From: Fredinandcohnia onubensis
Lineage (GTDB): Bacteria > Bacillota > Bacilli > Bacillales > Bacillaceae_L
Assembly (NCBI RefSeq): GCF_002734215.1
Contig: NZ_NSEB01000007.1
Location: forward strand, 198,057-262,056
DNA: 64,000 bases
Direction of reading: 5' to 3'
Below, piece after piece: positions 24,828 through 34,681 of this stretch. A program made the position numbers and the translations under genes. Position 1 is the first letter of the stretch. The number at the start of each line of letters is the position of its first letter. The notes beneath the pieces are model-generated. The model was given only the letters and a program-made list of their open reading frames with translations. It was not told the DNA's origin and did no database searches.

Positions 24828-25670
24828 TTACAGTTGCTGTAATAAGTCCTTTTGTTGGATATACCAACGGTCAACAATACTATTGCGGACCAGTACAAAA
24901 ACGATTTGTTTTCGTTCCTTCCCTTGATTTTCCCAGTATATTTCGACTTCAACTGGGATTTCCATACTTAATAGTCCTTTTAAATCGCTTAGCGGTAAAT
25001 AAGACATGTTTGTTATTGAAAAAACAGTAATTTGATTTAAGGTTTTGTAAAGCTTCCTATTTTTTGAATTCGGTATAACGGTTTGTTTGATTATTTTTTG
25101 ATCTGATTGGTTAATACCCGCTACAAATATTTCAATTAGGTGATACGGGTCCGCATTATCAATGTAATCGTCTAACCTTCCTCCCGCCTTTAACAACATG
25201 AGTTTATGTGCAAAATCCGGTTCTTTTGAACTATGGGTGGTACTCCCTAAGAAATGCACACAAAAATGGCCAGGAAAGCCGTTTTTTAATGCACCTGCAC
25301 CATGTGGCATACCGTGCATAGAGGCGGCAATCATTTGATCTCCATATTTCACGATAATCGCCCTTCGCTTCCAGCTCCATTTCCCACTATAAATTTTCTT
25401 CATGATTTTAGTGTCCTCAATTGTAAGTGGTTGAACATCGGCATGTCTGCTTCCAGCCCTTCTTTGCACACGAAATTGAAGACCCGTTTCAACGTCAATA
25501 ATTGTAAAGAAGGATTTTCTAGGAAGAATCTCATTAACGATTTCCCAAGGAACCATTTCAACTTTAAAGCTTAATGGGCTATCTTTCTCATCATATTCAT
25601 TTGTAACCGCAATGGCTGTATCATGAAAGCTAAATAAAAAAAGAAAAAATAGAAGTATTGCTTTTGTCAT
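24828..25670 (-). CDS. secreted protein of unknown function with conserved His/Cys motifs
   Basis: This 280-residue protein has a signal peptide (KAILLFFLFLFSFHDTAIA). A central block with WSWKRRAIIVKYGDQMIAASMH, then HGMPHGAG, NGFPGHFCVHFLGS and TTH contains closely spaced conserved-looking His and Cys residues that could form a catalytic or metal site near residues 115-145. The C-terminal half looks like a separate beta-rich domain. It lies between yhaM and yhaH on the same strand. I do not recognise a named family; a cell-wall role is only a guess from secretion. Confidence 0.6.
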   Translation of the reverse strand: MTKAILLFFLFLFSFHDTAIAVTNEYDEKDSPLSFKVEMVPWEIVNEILPRKSFFTIIDVETGLQFRVQRRAGSRHADVQPLTIEDTKIMKKIYSGKWSWKRRAIIVKYGDQMIAASMHGMPHGAGALKNGFPGHFCVHFLGSTTHSSKEPDFAHKLMLLKAGGRLDDYIDNADPYHLIEIFVAGINQSDQKIIKQTVIPNSKNRKLYKTLNQITVFSITNMSYLPLSDLKGLLSMEIPVEVEIYWENQGKERKQIVFVLVRNSIVDRWYIQQKDLLQQL

Positions 25671-25730
25671 TCTTCAGGACCTCTTTTTTTTACATAGCTT
25701 TCCATAAATGATGAATTTCTATTTATAAAA

Positions 25731-25763
25731 AAACTCGACTCATTAAAAATGTGAGTCGAGTTT
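25731..25763 (-). terminator. terminator of yhaM
   Basis: AAACTCGACTCA and TGAGTCGAGTTT form a perfect 12-bp stem around a 9-nt loop, flanked by A- and T-runs. It lies 10 bp past the stop at 25774. Confidence 0.92.
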
Positions 25764-25773
25764 TTTTGATTAT

Positions 25774-26718
25774 TTATTTATGAAAAGTTGGTTTATAGAA
25801 ACTTCGATTATCCAATGCAAAAACACGGTCTGAGAATTCGCCTGGTTTTACACGTTCTAATGCACGATCCAACATATTCATCTTTGCATCGAGGTTATCT
25901 ATATAATGGAGAATTTCCGCTTCCTTAATCATCGGTGGCTTAGGGCTTCCCCATTCTGCTTTTCCATGGTGGCTTAAGATAATATGCTGCAATACCGTAA
26001 CTTCTTCACCTTCAACACCAAGCTCTTTTGCCGCTTGTCCGATTTCATTTACCATAATTGAAATATGGCCTAATAAATTTCCTTCTACTGTATAAGTTGT
26101 TGAAATAGGGCCTGAAAGCTCGGTAACTTTGCCTAAATCATGCAAAATGATCCCTGCGTACAATAAGTCTGTATCAAGTGATGGATATAGATGAGCGATT
26201 GCTTTTGCTAAGTCAAGCATTGAGACAACATGATAGGCTAAGCCAGACACGAATTCATGGTGGTTTTTGGTTGCTGCTGGATATTCATAAAACGCAGCTT
26301 GATGCTTTTTCAGTAAATGTCTCGTAATTCTCTGGATATTCGAGTTGTTCATTTCAAAAATATATTGTGTGATCTTTGAAGCCATCTCATCCTGCGGTAC
26401 GGGTGCAACTTCAAGAAAATCGGAAATAGTCACCCCATCTAAATCAGTTATAGGTCGGATATTTCTGATTTTCAACTGATTTCGTCCTCGGTAGCTATTA
26501 ATTTCACCAGCAAGTCTTACGATTTGTTGAGCAGCATAGTTTGCCTCATCTTCAGGTGTTGCATCCCAAAGTTTCGCCTCAATTTCTCCACTTTTATCCT
26601 GAAAAACTAAAGTTAAGAATGGTTTTCCATTACTTGCAATGCCTTTAGTTGATGATTTAATAAATAAATATACGTCAACCTGTTGTCCCACCTCATAATG
26701 TACAATGCCCTTCACCAT
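25774..26718 (-). CDS. yhaM: 3'-5' exoribonuclease YhaM
   Basis: This 314-residue protein has an N-terminal OB-fold nucleic-acid-binding domain (about residues 12-90, including [20 protein letters not shown]) and an HD-type metal phosphohydrolase domain (about 160-285) with [13 protein letters not shown] (His193-Asp194) and ILSHHGK. YhaM degrades RNA from the 3' end and trims mRNA near terminators. GGGGGAG precedes the ATG. It lies 79 bp downstream of yhaN, the same order as in B. subtilis. Confidence 0.96.
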   Translation of the reverse strand: MVKGIVHYEVGQQVDVYLFIKSSTKGIASNGKPFLTLVFQDKSGEIEAKLWDATPEDEANYAAQQIVRLAGEINSYRGRNQLKIRNIRPITDLDGVTISDFLEVAPVPQDEMASKITQYIFEMNNSNIQRITRHLLKKHQAAFYEYPAATKNHHEFVSGLAYHVVSMLDLAKAIAHLYPSLDTDLLYAGIILHDLGKVTELSGPISTTYTVEGNLLGHISIMVNEIGQAAKELGVEGEEVTVLQHIILSHHGKAEWGSPKPPMIKEAEILHYIDNLDAKMNMLDRALERVKPGEFSDRVFALDNRSFYKPTFHK

Positions 26719-26797
26719 ATTTTCTCCCCCTGCTTATCTATTTACTCTCACTTCTATTAAAATGAGGACTATGAAAATAACAAATTTCTTACAAAAA

Positions 26798-29700
26798 TTA
26801 TAGCATACTTTTATGGTTTTCTATGATACCCTCGTTACCTAGTATAATAGGTTTGACTTCACCAAATCCTTCCAAAACATGTTGATGACAAGTAAATAGG
26901 AGGACTTGATTTTCTCTTGATAGCTCTTTAATTAACGAGATGGCATTTGATAAACGGCCTGAATCAAAATTAACAAAGCTATCATCAATAATAAATGGAA
27001 ATGATTGACTGGGATGCATCGTATTAGCAAGCGAAAATCTGAGCGCAATGTACAATTGCTCTGAAGTGGCCTGGCTAAGTTCATTCGGCTTATAGCGTAC
27101 ACCCTTATCATTCTCGACAATAAAACCATCTACTTCATTGTCAAGGTAAATTCTTTTGTATTTCCTATCTGTGAGAATAGAAAAATAATGCTCAGCCCTT
27201 TTCATTACCTTAGGTAAGCGGAGCGTTCGATAGTGGTCAACAGTTTTAGCTAGTATATCTTTTGCAACTGCTAGTGTTGCCCAGTTTTTTGCGTAGTTTT
27301 TTACTAACGAATTACTTGCCTCATAAGAATAAAGTAAATCTGCATAGGTTCCACCTTCTTCTAGTTCTTGTATTCGGTGGTTTATTGCTGACAGTTGACC
27401 TTGCCTTTCTTTTTCAATTGCCTGAAGTCGAGTGATTTCAGCTGACATCTCCTCAATTAGAACTTCATAATTTGTTTCTATATTACAAATCTTAACTAAT
27501 TCTCCAAAGCGTTCGAGTTGCGCTAAAAGGAGATTCATTCGTTCTTTAAGTTCTCGTGCGGTTTCGTTTGCTTGTCCCTTTGCCCGAAACTCTTCTTCAT
27601 TCGAAATTTTCGCGATATCCCAAAGAACTTGAATTTCCTTTTGAAGATGTTCGATTTCCATAGTAAGCTTTACAATCTGTTCTTCTGAATCCTTTATTTT
27701 CGCATCAATCTGTAAAAGCTGTTCATATTTCTTTTTTTCTTCTTGTAATAGGACCGCCATCTGGTCAACTTTGATGGAACTTTGGTCTTCTATGTTTATC
27801 TGTTTTGCAACTGTATAAACTTTAGATTGGAAGTTAGAAATCTCATTTTGAAGCTCTACTTTTGCTTTAGTAAGCTTTTGTTTATTTAATACTTTCTCCT
27901 TGATGGCTTCAAGAATTTGAAAAGCATCCAATAATCGTTCATTTGAAATTTGCATTGGAAGTCCATATGTTTTCTTGATGTTTGTAGCTTTTTCCTCCAA
28001 GGCGAACCCAGATTTCTCCCATTCCTCAAAGTCTTTAAATACCTTATCTAATGCACGTTCGTTTTGAAGATGTGATGCTTTTTCAATTTCAATCTGCTGC
28101 CTTGCATGCGTATCACGAATAAGAATTGCTGTTAGCTCTTCGTGATCTGAATAGTTGCTATGTGTTAGTTGCTCTTTAATAGCCTCCAGTTTTTTCAGTA
28201 GTCTTTCTCTATCTTCCTGGAATTCATGAATGAATGAGGAAGACATTTGGGAGGTTACTGTTTTCCCAACTGGCCACATGAGAACACCTAGGACAGTTAA
28301 TATCCCACCAATTATCCATTCTTTTGTAACATAGAAATAAATCGAGATGATTAATAATATAAATCCAATTCCATAAAACAATCGAGTATACTTGTGTTTG
28401 TTTTCGGATTCCTTTGATGTCATTCTTTGTATTTTTTGATCGATTCTTTTTACCTCTTCCTCAATCAACAGCTTTTCACTTTCTAGGTTATCCCTCGAAG
28501 TATATTGCCTTTTCTTTTTTTCATAACGTTTTCGTTGATCCTCTGGGAGAACCTGTTGCTTTAAGTCACTTAACTTTTGTTCGCTATGCTCTAGCGCTTC
28601 TTTTACTTGCGTAAAGTTATTATCTAAGAAATGCTTCTTTTGCCTATGTCGTACAGTTTCAGAAACAATTTCAGAAAACATATCTTTTGCAGTAATTCCT
28701 AGATTTAATTTCAAAACATCTGTCTCTGTTAATGAAAAATTAATTCGATCTATTAGTTGATTTAATTCATCTTCTATCTCTTGAAGTTCTTTAGAAACGA
28801 GCTTGAATCTGTTTTCTTTTTCAGTAAATAGGCTTTTATTTTCAACCAATTCCAAAATCCGTTGTTCGTTTTCAATGTATTGTTTGGCAAATCGGATTTT
28901 ATTTTTTTCCTTGTTCCATTCTAGAATTTGGCCATTTATGGCAGTTAATTGTGCCTGATACGGTTTTATCTGCGCATGCAGTTGTTCTAAGCGTTTCAGC
29001 CCATCCTCGGGGTAAGGCTCAAACGCTGGTAAACTTTGCAATCGATTTTGTAAGGTTTGGTATTCTTCTACGATTGGTTGAATTGATTGTAGTTTCTCTG
29101 ATTCTTGAATTTTTTGCTTTATAGAATTTTTCTGGGAATCATAGGATACAAGTTCCTTTTCGATCTGTTGTTGTTCGTTCAGCAGAGATTCATATTCACT
29201 ATTTTTTTCCTGCCACCTCGTAACTTTTGCATGTTCCTCCTTTATTCGGATAAGTTCCATATTAAGTGGTGGATTCTTTCCTTTTGGTTTATATAAACCG
29301 TCCATTTCCTTCACTAATTTATTTTGTAGTTCAAGTAAGGCGTCTGTTCCAACTGTCCCCGCAGAAAATAAAAATCTTCCTACATCCTCACTCTTTAAAT
29401 TATGTACACCTTGTAGTCCATGAATATTAAAGGAATAAATATTTTGAAAAAGATTTTTATCCATTCCTTGGAAGAGCTCTGAAATAAATTCTTCTCCTTT
29501 GACAGTTCCATCTGGCATAAATACAGATACGTCTCCTGCAGCCTTTCCTGGCAATCTTTCAATCATAATTGCTCCATATTCGTCGGTTTGGAGAATGAGC
29601 TTTCCACCGTATTTGGTACCTGTTTTAGGGATATAACGTTGCTCATTTTGTTGTTTCGTAGGAAATCCAAATATAGCGCTATGTATAAACGACATAAGCG

Positions 29701-29815
29701 TTGATTTTCCGGCTTCATTTTGACCAAAAAAGACCTGAACATTTGGGGAAAAGTTTCCAAGTTCCAAGTTATCCAGTTTTCCATATCCATAGACCTGAAC
29801 ACCAATGATTTTCAT
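26798..29815 (-). CDS. yhaN: YhaN, SbcC/Rad50-like AAA ATPase with membrane hairpin
   Basis: This 1005-residue protein has Walker A GQNEAGKST (residues 31-39), long coiled coils, a pair of hydrophobic helices near residues 470-515 (FYGIGFILLIISIYFYVT then GGILTVLGVLMWPVG) where Rad50 has its zinc hook, and C-terminal signature ELSQATSEQLYIALRFSLA plus Walker B FIIDDSFVNFD. It partners the YhaO nuclease; the start is 4 bp after the yhaO stop, and GGAGGTG lies inside yhaO. The membrane hairpin suggests an anchored DNA-processing complex. It is slightly longer than the B. subtilis protein. Confidence 0.94.
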   Translation of the reverse strand: MKIIGVQVYGYGKLDNLELGNFSPNVQVFFGQNEAGKSTLMSFIHSAIFGFPTKQQNEQRYIPKTGTKYGGKLILQTDEYGAIMIERLPGKAAGDVSVFMPDGTVKGEEFISELFQGMDKNLFQNIYSFNIHGLQGVHNLKSEDVGRFLFSAGTVGTDALLELQNKLVKEMDGLYKPKGKNPPLNMELIRIKEEHAKVTRWQEKNSEYESLLNEQQQIEKELVSYDSQKNSIKQKIQESEKLQSIQPIVEEYQTLQNRLQSLPAFEPYPEDGLKRLEQLHAQIKPYQAQLTAINGQILEWNKEKNKIRFAKQYIENEQRILELVENKSLFTEKENRFKLVSKELQEIEDELNQLIDRINFSLTETDVLKLNLGITAKDMFSEIVSETVRHRQKKHFLDNNFTQVKEALEHSEQKLSDLKQQVLPEDQRKRYEKKKRQYTSRDNLESEKLLIEEEVKRIDQKIQRMTSKESENKHKYTRLFYGIGFILLIISIYFYVTKEWIIGGILTVLGVLMWPVGKTVTSQMSSSFIHEFQEDRERLLKKLEAIKEQLTHSNYSDHEELTAILIRDTHARQQIEIEKASHLQNERALDKVFKDFEEWEKSGFALEEKATNIKKTYGLPMQISNERLLDAFQILEAIKEKVLNKQKLTKAKVELQNEISNFQSKVYTVAKQINIEDQSSIKVDQMAVLLQEEKKKYEQLLQIDAKIKDSEEQIVKLTMEIEHLQKEIQVLWDIAKISNEEEFRAKGQANETARELKERMNLLLAQLERFGELVKICNIETNYEVLIEEMSAEITRLQAIEKERQGQLSAINHRIQELEEGGTYADLLYSYEASNSLVKNYAKNWATLAVAKDILAKTVDHYRTLRLPKVMKRAEHYFSILTDRKYKRIYLDNEVDGFIVENDKGVRYKPNELSQATSEQLYIALRFSLANTMHPSQSFPFIIDDSFVNFDSGRLSNAISLIKELSRENQVLLFTCHQHVLEGFGEVKPIILGNEGIIENHKSML

Positions 29816-29819
29816 ACCG

Positions 29820-31052
29820 TCACCTCCTATTGGAAAAATAGAGTTCTCGTAAAATTAAGTTCTCCGCATCGTGAAGTATTTCCTGTAGTTCTTCACTTGT
29901 AAAAGTATCAATATGCCTTCGAAAACTTTGATTGTTCCGTAAAGGGAGTAGTGCTTGATCAAAGTCTTGATAGGTTTCCATGTTTTCCAATAAATCACCA
30001 ATAAAATGAGAATCCTGTTTTAATTTTTGACGATTGATTTCTATTTGGAAGTTTTGTTTAAGTCCTACCACATAAACAAAATTCTTTTCTTCTATATCAT
30101 CGTTTAGAAGAGATAAGAGATCTGCTTTTATAGCATTTTCTTGAAGTTGTGCATGCAGTGGTCCGGTTCCTATATATTCAATCGTTACAAATAAGCCTTG
30201 GGTTTCTTTACGGAGGGAATCAAGATGGGAAAGTGATCTGTCAACAAGTTGGTCAAAACTAGTAAGCTCAGAAATATCGATAGTCGTATTTTCCCAAATT
30301 AAATCCGATGTTGGAAAAAATGTATATTCTGTTTTAGCTTTTGAAAGCTTTACAAGATAACCACCCTTTTCACCTGTTTCCTTTTTATGTCTACCTTGAA
30401 TATTGCCAGGATAAATAATAGGAGGGTCTTCAGCTAAAATCTCCCTTGTATGAATATGTCCAAGAGCCCAGTAGTCAAATCCTTTTTGCTGGAGATCTGA
30501 TAGCAAAAACGGCGCATAACGGCTATGGGAACTCTCCCCTTCTTTACTTCCATGTAAGATGCCTATATGATACGTGGCACCGTCTTTCTTTTCATAGAAT
30601 TTAGTTTTGTTTTCGAGCACAGCTTTTTGTGCATAGCTAAACCCATAAATATTCGCAACGGTTTCTCCATCTTTTATATAAGGAATGACCTCGACATTTT
30701 CATTTTGTAACACATGGACATTGCTTGGCCATTCAAAATGTGGCCAATTTCCACCAAGATGGTCATGGTTCCCATGGACGATAAAAGCTTCTATGTTATG
30801 ATCTTGAAGTCGTTCCATTTCCTTACGAAATCGTGATTGTGCACGAAGGCTTCGGTCTTCTCCATCGAATAAATCACCGGCGATGATGATAAAATCAACC
30901 TTTTGCTCAACCGCAATATTAATTAATCTAGCTAAGGAGGTAAAAGTACTATCTTGTACACGTTTAAAAACTTTCGTTGGCAGATTGGTTAACCCTGAAA
31001 ACGGGCTGTCCAAATGTAAATCCGCAATATGTAAAAAAGTAAGTGCATCCAT
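29820..31052 (-). CDS. yhaO: YhaO, SbcD/Mre11-like metallophosphoesterase
   Basis: This 410-residue protein has the five calcineurin-like nuclease motifs: DLHLDSPF (residue 11), GDLFD (about 60), HGNHDHLGG (about 97), GILHGS and GHIHTRE. It resembles Mre11/SbcD and is expected to be the nuclease partner of YhaN. AAGGAG precedes the ATG. It heads the yhaO-yhaN(-yhaM) unit. Its DNA repair role is inferred from the family. Confidence 0.94.
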   Translation of the reverse strand: MDALTFLHIADLHLDSPFSGLTNLPTKVFKRVQDSTFTSLARLINIAVEQKVDFIIIAGDLFDGEDRSLRAQSRFRKEMERLQDHNIEAFIVHGNHDHLGGNWPHFEWPSNVHVLQNENVEVIPYIKDGETVANIYGFSYAQKAVLENKTKFYEKKDGATYHIGILHGSKEGESSHSRYAPFLLSDLQQKGFDYWALGHIHTREILAEDPPIIYPGNIQGRHKKETGEKGGYLVKLSKAKTEYTFFPTSDLIWENTTIDISELTSFDQLVDRSLSHLDSLRKETQGLFVTIEYIGTGPLHAQLQENAIKADLLSLLNDDIEEKNFVYVVGLKQNFQIEINRQKLKQDSHFIGDLLENMETYQDFDQALLPLRNNQSFRRHIDTFTSEELQEILHDAENLILRELYFSNRR

Positions 31053-31164
31053 TAAATAGCTCCTTTAGACTCATTTACCTATATTCTATCACCTACTTGA
31101 TGCGAATGCACGTTCTTATTTATATGAATTTATCAGGTAATTAATAGGTTTTAAAACAAATTAA

Positions 31165-31190
31165 AAACCGAGGGGAATAACCCTCGGTTT
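31165..31190 (-). terminator. terminator of the yhaQP operon
   Basis: A perfect 10-bp stem AAACCGAGGG/CCCTCGGTTT with loop GAATAA is followed on the minus strand by TTAATTT. It lies 12 bp past the yhaP stop. Confidence 0.92.
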
Positions 31191-31202
31191 AATTCTGGTA
31201 GC

Positions 31203-32456
31203 TTATTTATCATTCTTTGTAAGTTGTAATGCTTTTTTGATGTCTTTGAAGGAGGAAGATTTACCGTACATAAGAACTCCTCCGCGGTAGACTCTAGCTC
31301 CAAATATCGCTAATAAAGTAATTGTTAAAACAAGTAGCCCAATTGATAAGGCAATTTCCCAGGTTGGAAGTGTTAGCATGCCAACTCGAAGGAACATAAT
31401 CATTGGTGCGAAAAATGGAATATAAGAAGTAATTGTAATCACGGATGATTCTGGTTTTGTTAGCCCAAACATTGCAATCATAAATGCAGCTACGATTAAC
31501 AAGGTCATCGGTGTGATCATTTGTTGAACATCTTCAATTCGACTTACTAGAGAGCCTAAGAAGGCTGCAAGTGTTGCATATAAGAAGTAGCCCAAAATGA
31601 AGAAAACACCAGCATAAACAAAGGTTGATACTGGTAAATCGCCAAAACCAAACACTTCAAAAAATCCGCCTTCCATTCCACTCATGCTTTGCTTCAAAGA
31701 GCCATATCCAACTAATAAAATCACAGCAAATTGAGTTAGACTCAATAGTGCAATTCCAAGAATCTTACCGAACATTTGCTTAATCGGAGAAACACTTGAA
31801 ATCAAAATTTCCATAACACGAGATGATTTTTCAGTAGCAACCTCCATCGCTATCATATTTGCATACATGATGACTGCAAAATAGATAACAAATAAAAGGA
31901 CATAAACTAAACCACGTGCTTGATTAAGTTCTTCTTCCGATTTTGCATTTTCTTCAAGGGCCACTTTATCAAATTGGGCCGGTGCATACAATTGATTAAT
32001 TTGATCTGGAGTTAATCCCGCTTTTGTGGTTGCAATTGTCACCTTCAACTGTTGAAGAGCCTGTTCAAGTTGCCCAGTGATTTCTGAATCAGTTATCGAT
32101 TTTGCTTTATAAACTCCCTCTGGTAGACCCTCAGAAGTTTCAGTTAGGATAAGATAACCGGTTAATTCTTCGGCTGTAACCCGTCCTTGCGCATTCTCTT
32201 CTGACCCTTCCATTTTTTCAATGACGATATCACTAGACATTGCTGTTAAAGTCTGTTCATAGGCTTGATAAAGATCCTCTGACTCGCTTAGAACCGCTAC
32301 ATGGTTTGTTTCATCTTCATCAAATTTTTCGATGATGGTATGAATATTTGCCAGACCAAAGATAATGAGTGCAGTTATCAATGTCGTAATAATAAATGAT
32401 TTTGTTTTTAATTTACTCACATATGTGTGAAAAAGGATAATCCAAAACTTATTCAT
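31203..32456 (-). CDS. yhaP: YhaP, ABC-2 type permease (NatB-like)
   Basis: This 417-residue membrane protein has one N-terminal helix, a large extracytoplasmic loop (about residues 40-175, rich in Glu/Thr), then five or six helices. The loop after helix 2 has EVATEKSSRVMEILISSVSP, the signature of NatB-type ABC-2 permeases. It pairs with YhaQ, whose gene overlaps it by 8 bp. The ATG of MNKFW is preferred over an in-frame GTG three codons upstream, because of AGGTAGGTG. It probably exports sodium or a small toxic compound; this is unproven. Confidence 0.92.
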   Translation of the reverse strand: MNKFWIILFHTYVSKLKTKSFIITTLITALIIFGLANIHTIIEKFDEDETNHVAVLSESEDLYQAYEQTLTAMSSDIVIEKMEGSEENAQGRVTAEELTGYLILTETSEGLPEGVYKAKSITDSEITGQLEQALQQLKVTIATTKAGLTPDQINQLYAPAQFDKVALEENAKSEEELNQARGLVYVLLFVIYFAVIMYANMIAMEVATEKSSRVMEILISSVSPIKQMFGKILGIALLSLTQFAVILLVGYGSLKQSMSGMEGGFFEVFGFGDLPVSTFVYAGVFFILGYFLYATLAAFLGSLVSRIEDVQQMITPMTLLIVAAFMIAMFGLTKPESSVITITSYIPFFAPMIMFLRVGMLTLPTWEIALSIGLLVLTITLLAIFGARVYRGGVLMYGKSSSFKDIKKALQLTKNDK

Positions 32457-33348
32457 AAGAAGCACCTACCTTTTCGATAAAAATATCATTCAAGGAAGGT
32501 TCCTCTAATACAAACTTTCGAACAAAGCCTTTTCCCGCTATAGAATCTAGTATTTTTTGTGAAATTTGTTCACTTTCAACCTGTAAATGGAGGCCCTCCG
32601 CAGTTTCCTTCGCTCTTGTTACACCTGCTAATGTTTTTAAATGACTAATATCAAAATCGGCATGCACAATTACATTTTTCTTTCCAAAAGAACGCTTAAT
32701 TTCTTTTAGAGAACCATGTACAACTGGTTTACCATGATGCATAATGCATAAATGCTCACATAATTCCTCAACATGTTCCATCCGGTGACTTGAAAATACA
32801 ATTGAGGTTCCTTCATTTTTCAAATCCACAACGGCTTCTTTTAGAAGCTCTACATTCACAGGGTCAAGGCCGCTGAATGGTTCATCAAGAATTAGTAGCT
32901 TCGGCTTATGAATAACAGATGCAATAAACTGTATTTTTTGCTGGTTCCCTTTTGATAATTCCTCAACTTTTTTCGTTGCATATTCGGGAACCTTAAATCG
33001 CTCTAACCAGTAATCAATTTGTTTTAAAATATCCTGTTTTTGCATACCACGTAGTCTCGCTAGGTACACAAGTTGCTCACGCACCTTCATTTTTGGGTAA
33101 AGTCCTCTTTCTTCTGGTAAGTACCCAATCATGTGGCTAGTATCATAATTAATCTTTTTTCCATCCCAACTAATTCGGCCATCACTGGCATCTAATAATC
33201 CGAGAATCATCCTGAATGTTGTTGTTTTTCCTGCCCCATTGGCGCCTAAAAAACCAAACATTTCACGCTCAGGAATTTCGATTGATAGGTTATCTACTGC
33301 TGTAAAGCTACCGAATCGTTTTGTCACATTTTCTAGCTGTAATGCCAT
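32449..33348 (-). CDS. yhaQ: YhaQ, ABC transporter ATPase (NatA-like)
   Basis: This 299-residue ATPase has Walker A GANGAGKTT (about residue 35), signature LSKGNQQKIQ (about 136), Walker B LLILDEPFSGLDP, switch SSHRMEH and a C-terminal ~80-residue extension typical of DrrA/NatA-type exporters. It forms an exporter with YhaP. AAGGAGGAG precedes the ATG. Same order as in B. subtilis. Confidence 0.94.
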   Translation of the reverse strand: MALQLENVTKRFGSFTAVDNLSIEIPEREMFGFLGANGAGKTTTFRMILGLLDASDGRISWDGKKINYDTSHMIGYLPEERGLYPKMKVREQLVYLARLRGMQKQDILKQIDYWLERFKVPEYATKKVEELSKGNQQKIQFIASVIHKPKLLILDEPFSGLDPVNVELLKEAVVDLKNEGTSIVFSSHRMEHVEELCEHLCIMHHGKPVVHGSLKEIKRSFGKKNVIVHADFDISHLKTLAGVTRAKETAEGLHLQVESEQISQKILDSIAGKGFVRKFVLEEPSLNDIFIEKVGASYE

Positions 33349-33507
33349 TTCGACTCCTCCTTCTCCTGTTGTTTTTTACGAATGAGTTAGGAAAAAGTTT
33401 CAAAAATGATCATAACACATTTATTTATTGTTTTTATTGCGCTGAAACTTGCAATCAATTACACTTTAAATATCTGAATTTTAACTTTATTTATGGGGGA
33501 CTCTGAC

Positions 33508-33690
33508 ATGAACTATGTGTTAACAGTATTTGATAAAACGGGAGAAAAGTTACTAGAAGAAACCTTCGAAGCTTCTACTGAAAAAGAGGCAAAGGAGACT
33601 GGCGAAAGAATTCTGAAGGAAAAAAACTTTTTAGAATCGACACATCGCTGCACAAGCTCCGCAGGAAAATTAGTGTTATTTCATCGTTAA
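33508..33690 (+). CDS. yhzD: YhzD-like small protein
   Basis: This 60-residue protein reads MNYVLTVFDKTGEKLLEETF and ends RCTSSAGKLVLFHR, which suggests a small alpha/beta fold. The start is the ATG 8 nt after GGGGGA. Size and position between yhaQ and yhaR match yhzD of B. subtilis. Its function is unknown. It is convergent with yhaR across a shared terminator. Confidence 0.78.
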   Translation: MNYVLTVFDKTGEKLLEETFEASTEKEAKETGERILKEKNFLESTHRCTSSAGKLVLFHR

Positions 33691-33729
33691 GCAAGTACCA
33701 ATTCTGGGTACTTGTTTTTATTTATTAAA

Positions 33730-33758
33730 AAAATCCCGTTGTGTTTCAACGGGATTTT
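33730..33758. terminator. bidirectional terminator between yhzD and yhaR
   Basis: A perfect 12-bp stem AAAATCCCGTTG/CAACGGGATTTT with loop TGTTT lies between convergent genes. Confidence 0.93.
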
Positions 33759-33763
33759 CTTCA

Positions 33764-34552
33764 TTATTCACCTTTAAAAATTGGCTTTCTTTTTTCTAAA
33801 AAGGCTTGAATGCCTTCACGGTGATCCTTTGTGTTTCTCATTGCATACTGTCCGTGTTTTTCTAATTCCAATATTTTTTCAAGCTCTGGTAAGTGCATTT
33901 GATTGTAGATAGACTTCGTTTGAATCATGGCAAGTACAGGTTTCTTTTTCCACTTTTTCACCTTATGGATGACCGCTGTTTGCAGTTCTTCCTCTGCAAC
34001 CTCATCAATTAATCCAATATGTAGAGCTTCTCCTGGTGATAATGGCTTGCCTTCCCAAATTAAATGTTTTGCTCTTGCTTCGCCAAGTCTTTTTTCAAGG
34101 AAGAAATGTGCACCGCCATCAGGAATGAGGCCGATCCCGATAAAGTTCATAGCTAATCTTGATTGTCGATCGGCGATGATGTAATCAGCACCTAACGCAA
34201 AGCTTAATCCAAGCCCCGCAGCTGGTCCATTGATTGCACTGATTACTAGTTTTGGTAACAAGTAGAGCGTTTTCATTATTTCTGAAATAAGTTCCATCAC
34301 AGGTGCAAAAGCACTTTCGTCAGTGGAACTTAACATTGTTTTAATATCTCCTCCAGCCGAAAAGCTGCGTCCACTACCAGACAATACAAGGATATCCACT
34401 TCATCGTTGGCAGCTACTTCTTTTAAACTATGTAAAATTTGGTTAAGCATTTCAATATCCATTGAATTCAGTGCTTCTGGGCGATTAAGAGTAAGGTAGG
34501 CTACTCGCTCATCCATATGAAGAAACACTTTTTCTACTTGTTCGATTGCCAT
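33764..34552 (-). CDS. yhaR: enoyl-CoA hydratase/isomerase family protein YhaR
   Basis: This 262-residue crotonase-fold protein has the oxyanion-hole segments SGSGRSFSAGGDIKTM (near residue 57) and NGPAAGLGLSFALGADY (near 107), and the FIGIGLIPDGGAHFFLEKRLG region. The Glu/Asp pair of true hydratases is partly replaced (IPDGG), so isomerase or another crotonase chemistry is possible. Synteny next to yhaQP supports yhaR. Beyond the repeat array lie acyl-CoA ligase and dehydrogenase genes, consistent with fatty-acid degradation. AAGGGGGC precedes the ATG. Confidence 0.9.
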   Translation of the reverse strand: MAIEQVEKVFLHMDERVAYLTLNRPEALNSMDIEMLNQILHSLKEVAANDEVDILVLSGSGRSFSAGGDIKTMLSSTDESAFAPVMELISEIMKTLYLLPKLVISAINGPAAGLGLSFALGADYIIADRQSRLAMNFIGIGLIPDGGAHFFLEKRLGEARAKHLIWEGKPLSPGEALHIGLIDEVAEEELQTAVIHKVKKWKKKPVLAMIQTKSIYNQMHLPELEKILELEKHGQYAMRNTKDHREGIQAFLEKRKPIFKGE

Positions 34553-34629
34553 TATAAAGCCCCCTTAGTGGTGTTTCTACTATTATATAATTATATTACT
34601 TTAAAAGAAACCGTTTTCAACAAATTAAT

Positions 34630-34659
34630 AAGGTCATCCAAAGTTTGCTGGATGACCCT
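34630..34659 (-). terminator. leftward terminator past the 53-bp array
   Basis: GGTCATCC at 34632-34639 pairs with GGATGACC at 34650-34657, extended by A-T pairs; on the minus strand it is followed by TTATTAATTT. It lies upstream of yhaR, so it most likely ends a leftward transcript coming from the acyl-CoA ligase gene through the repeat array. Confidence 0.65.
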
Positions 34660-34681
34660 TTTGTGTGTTAGTTGTCTCCGA

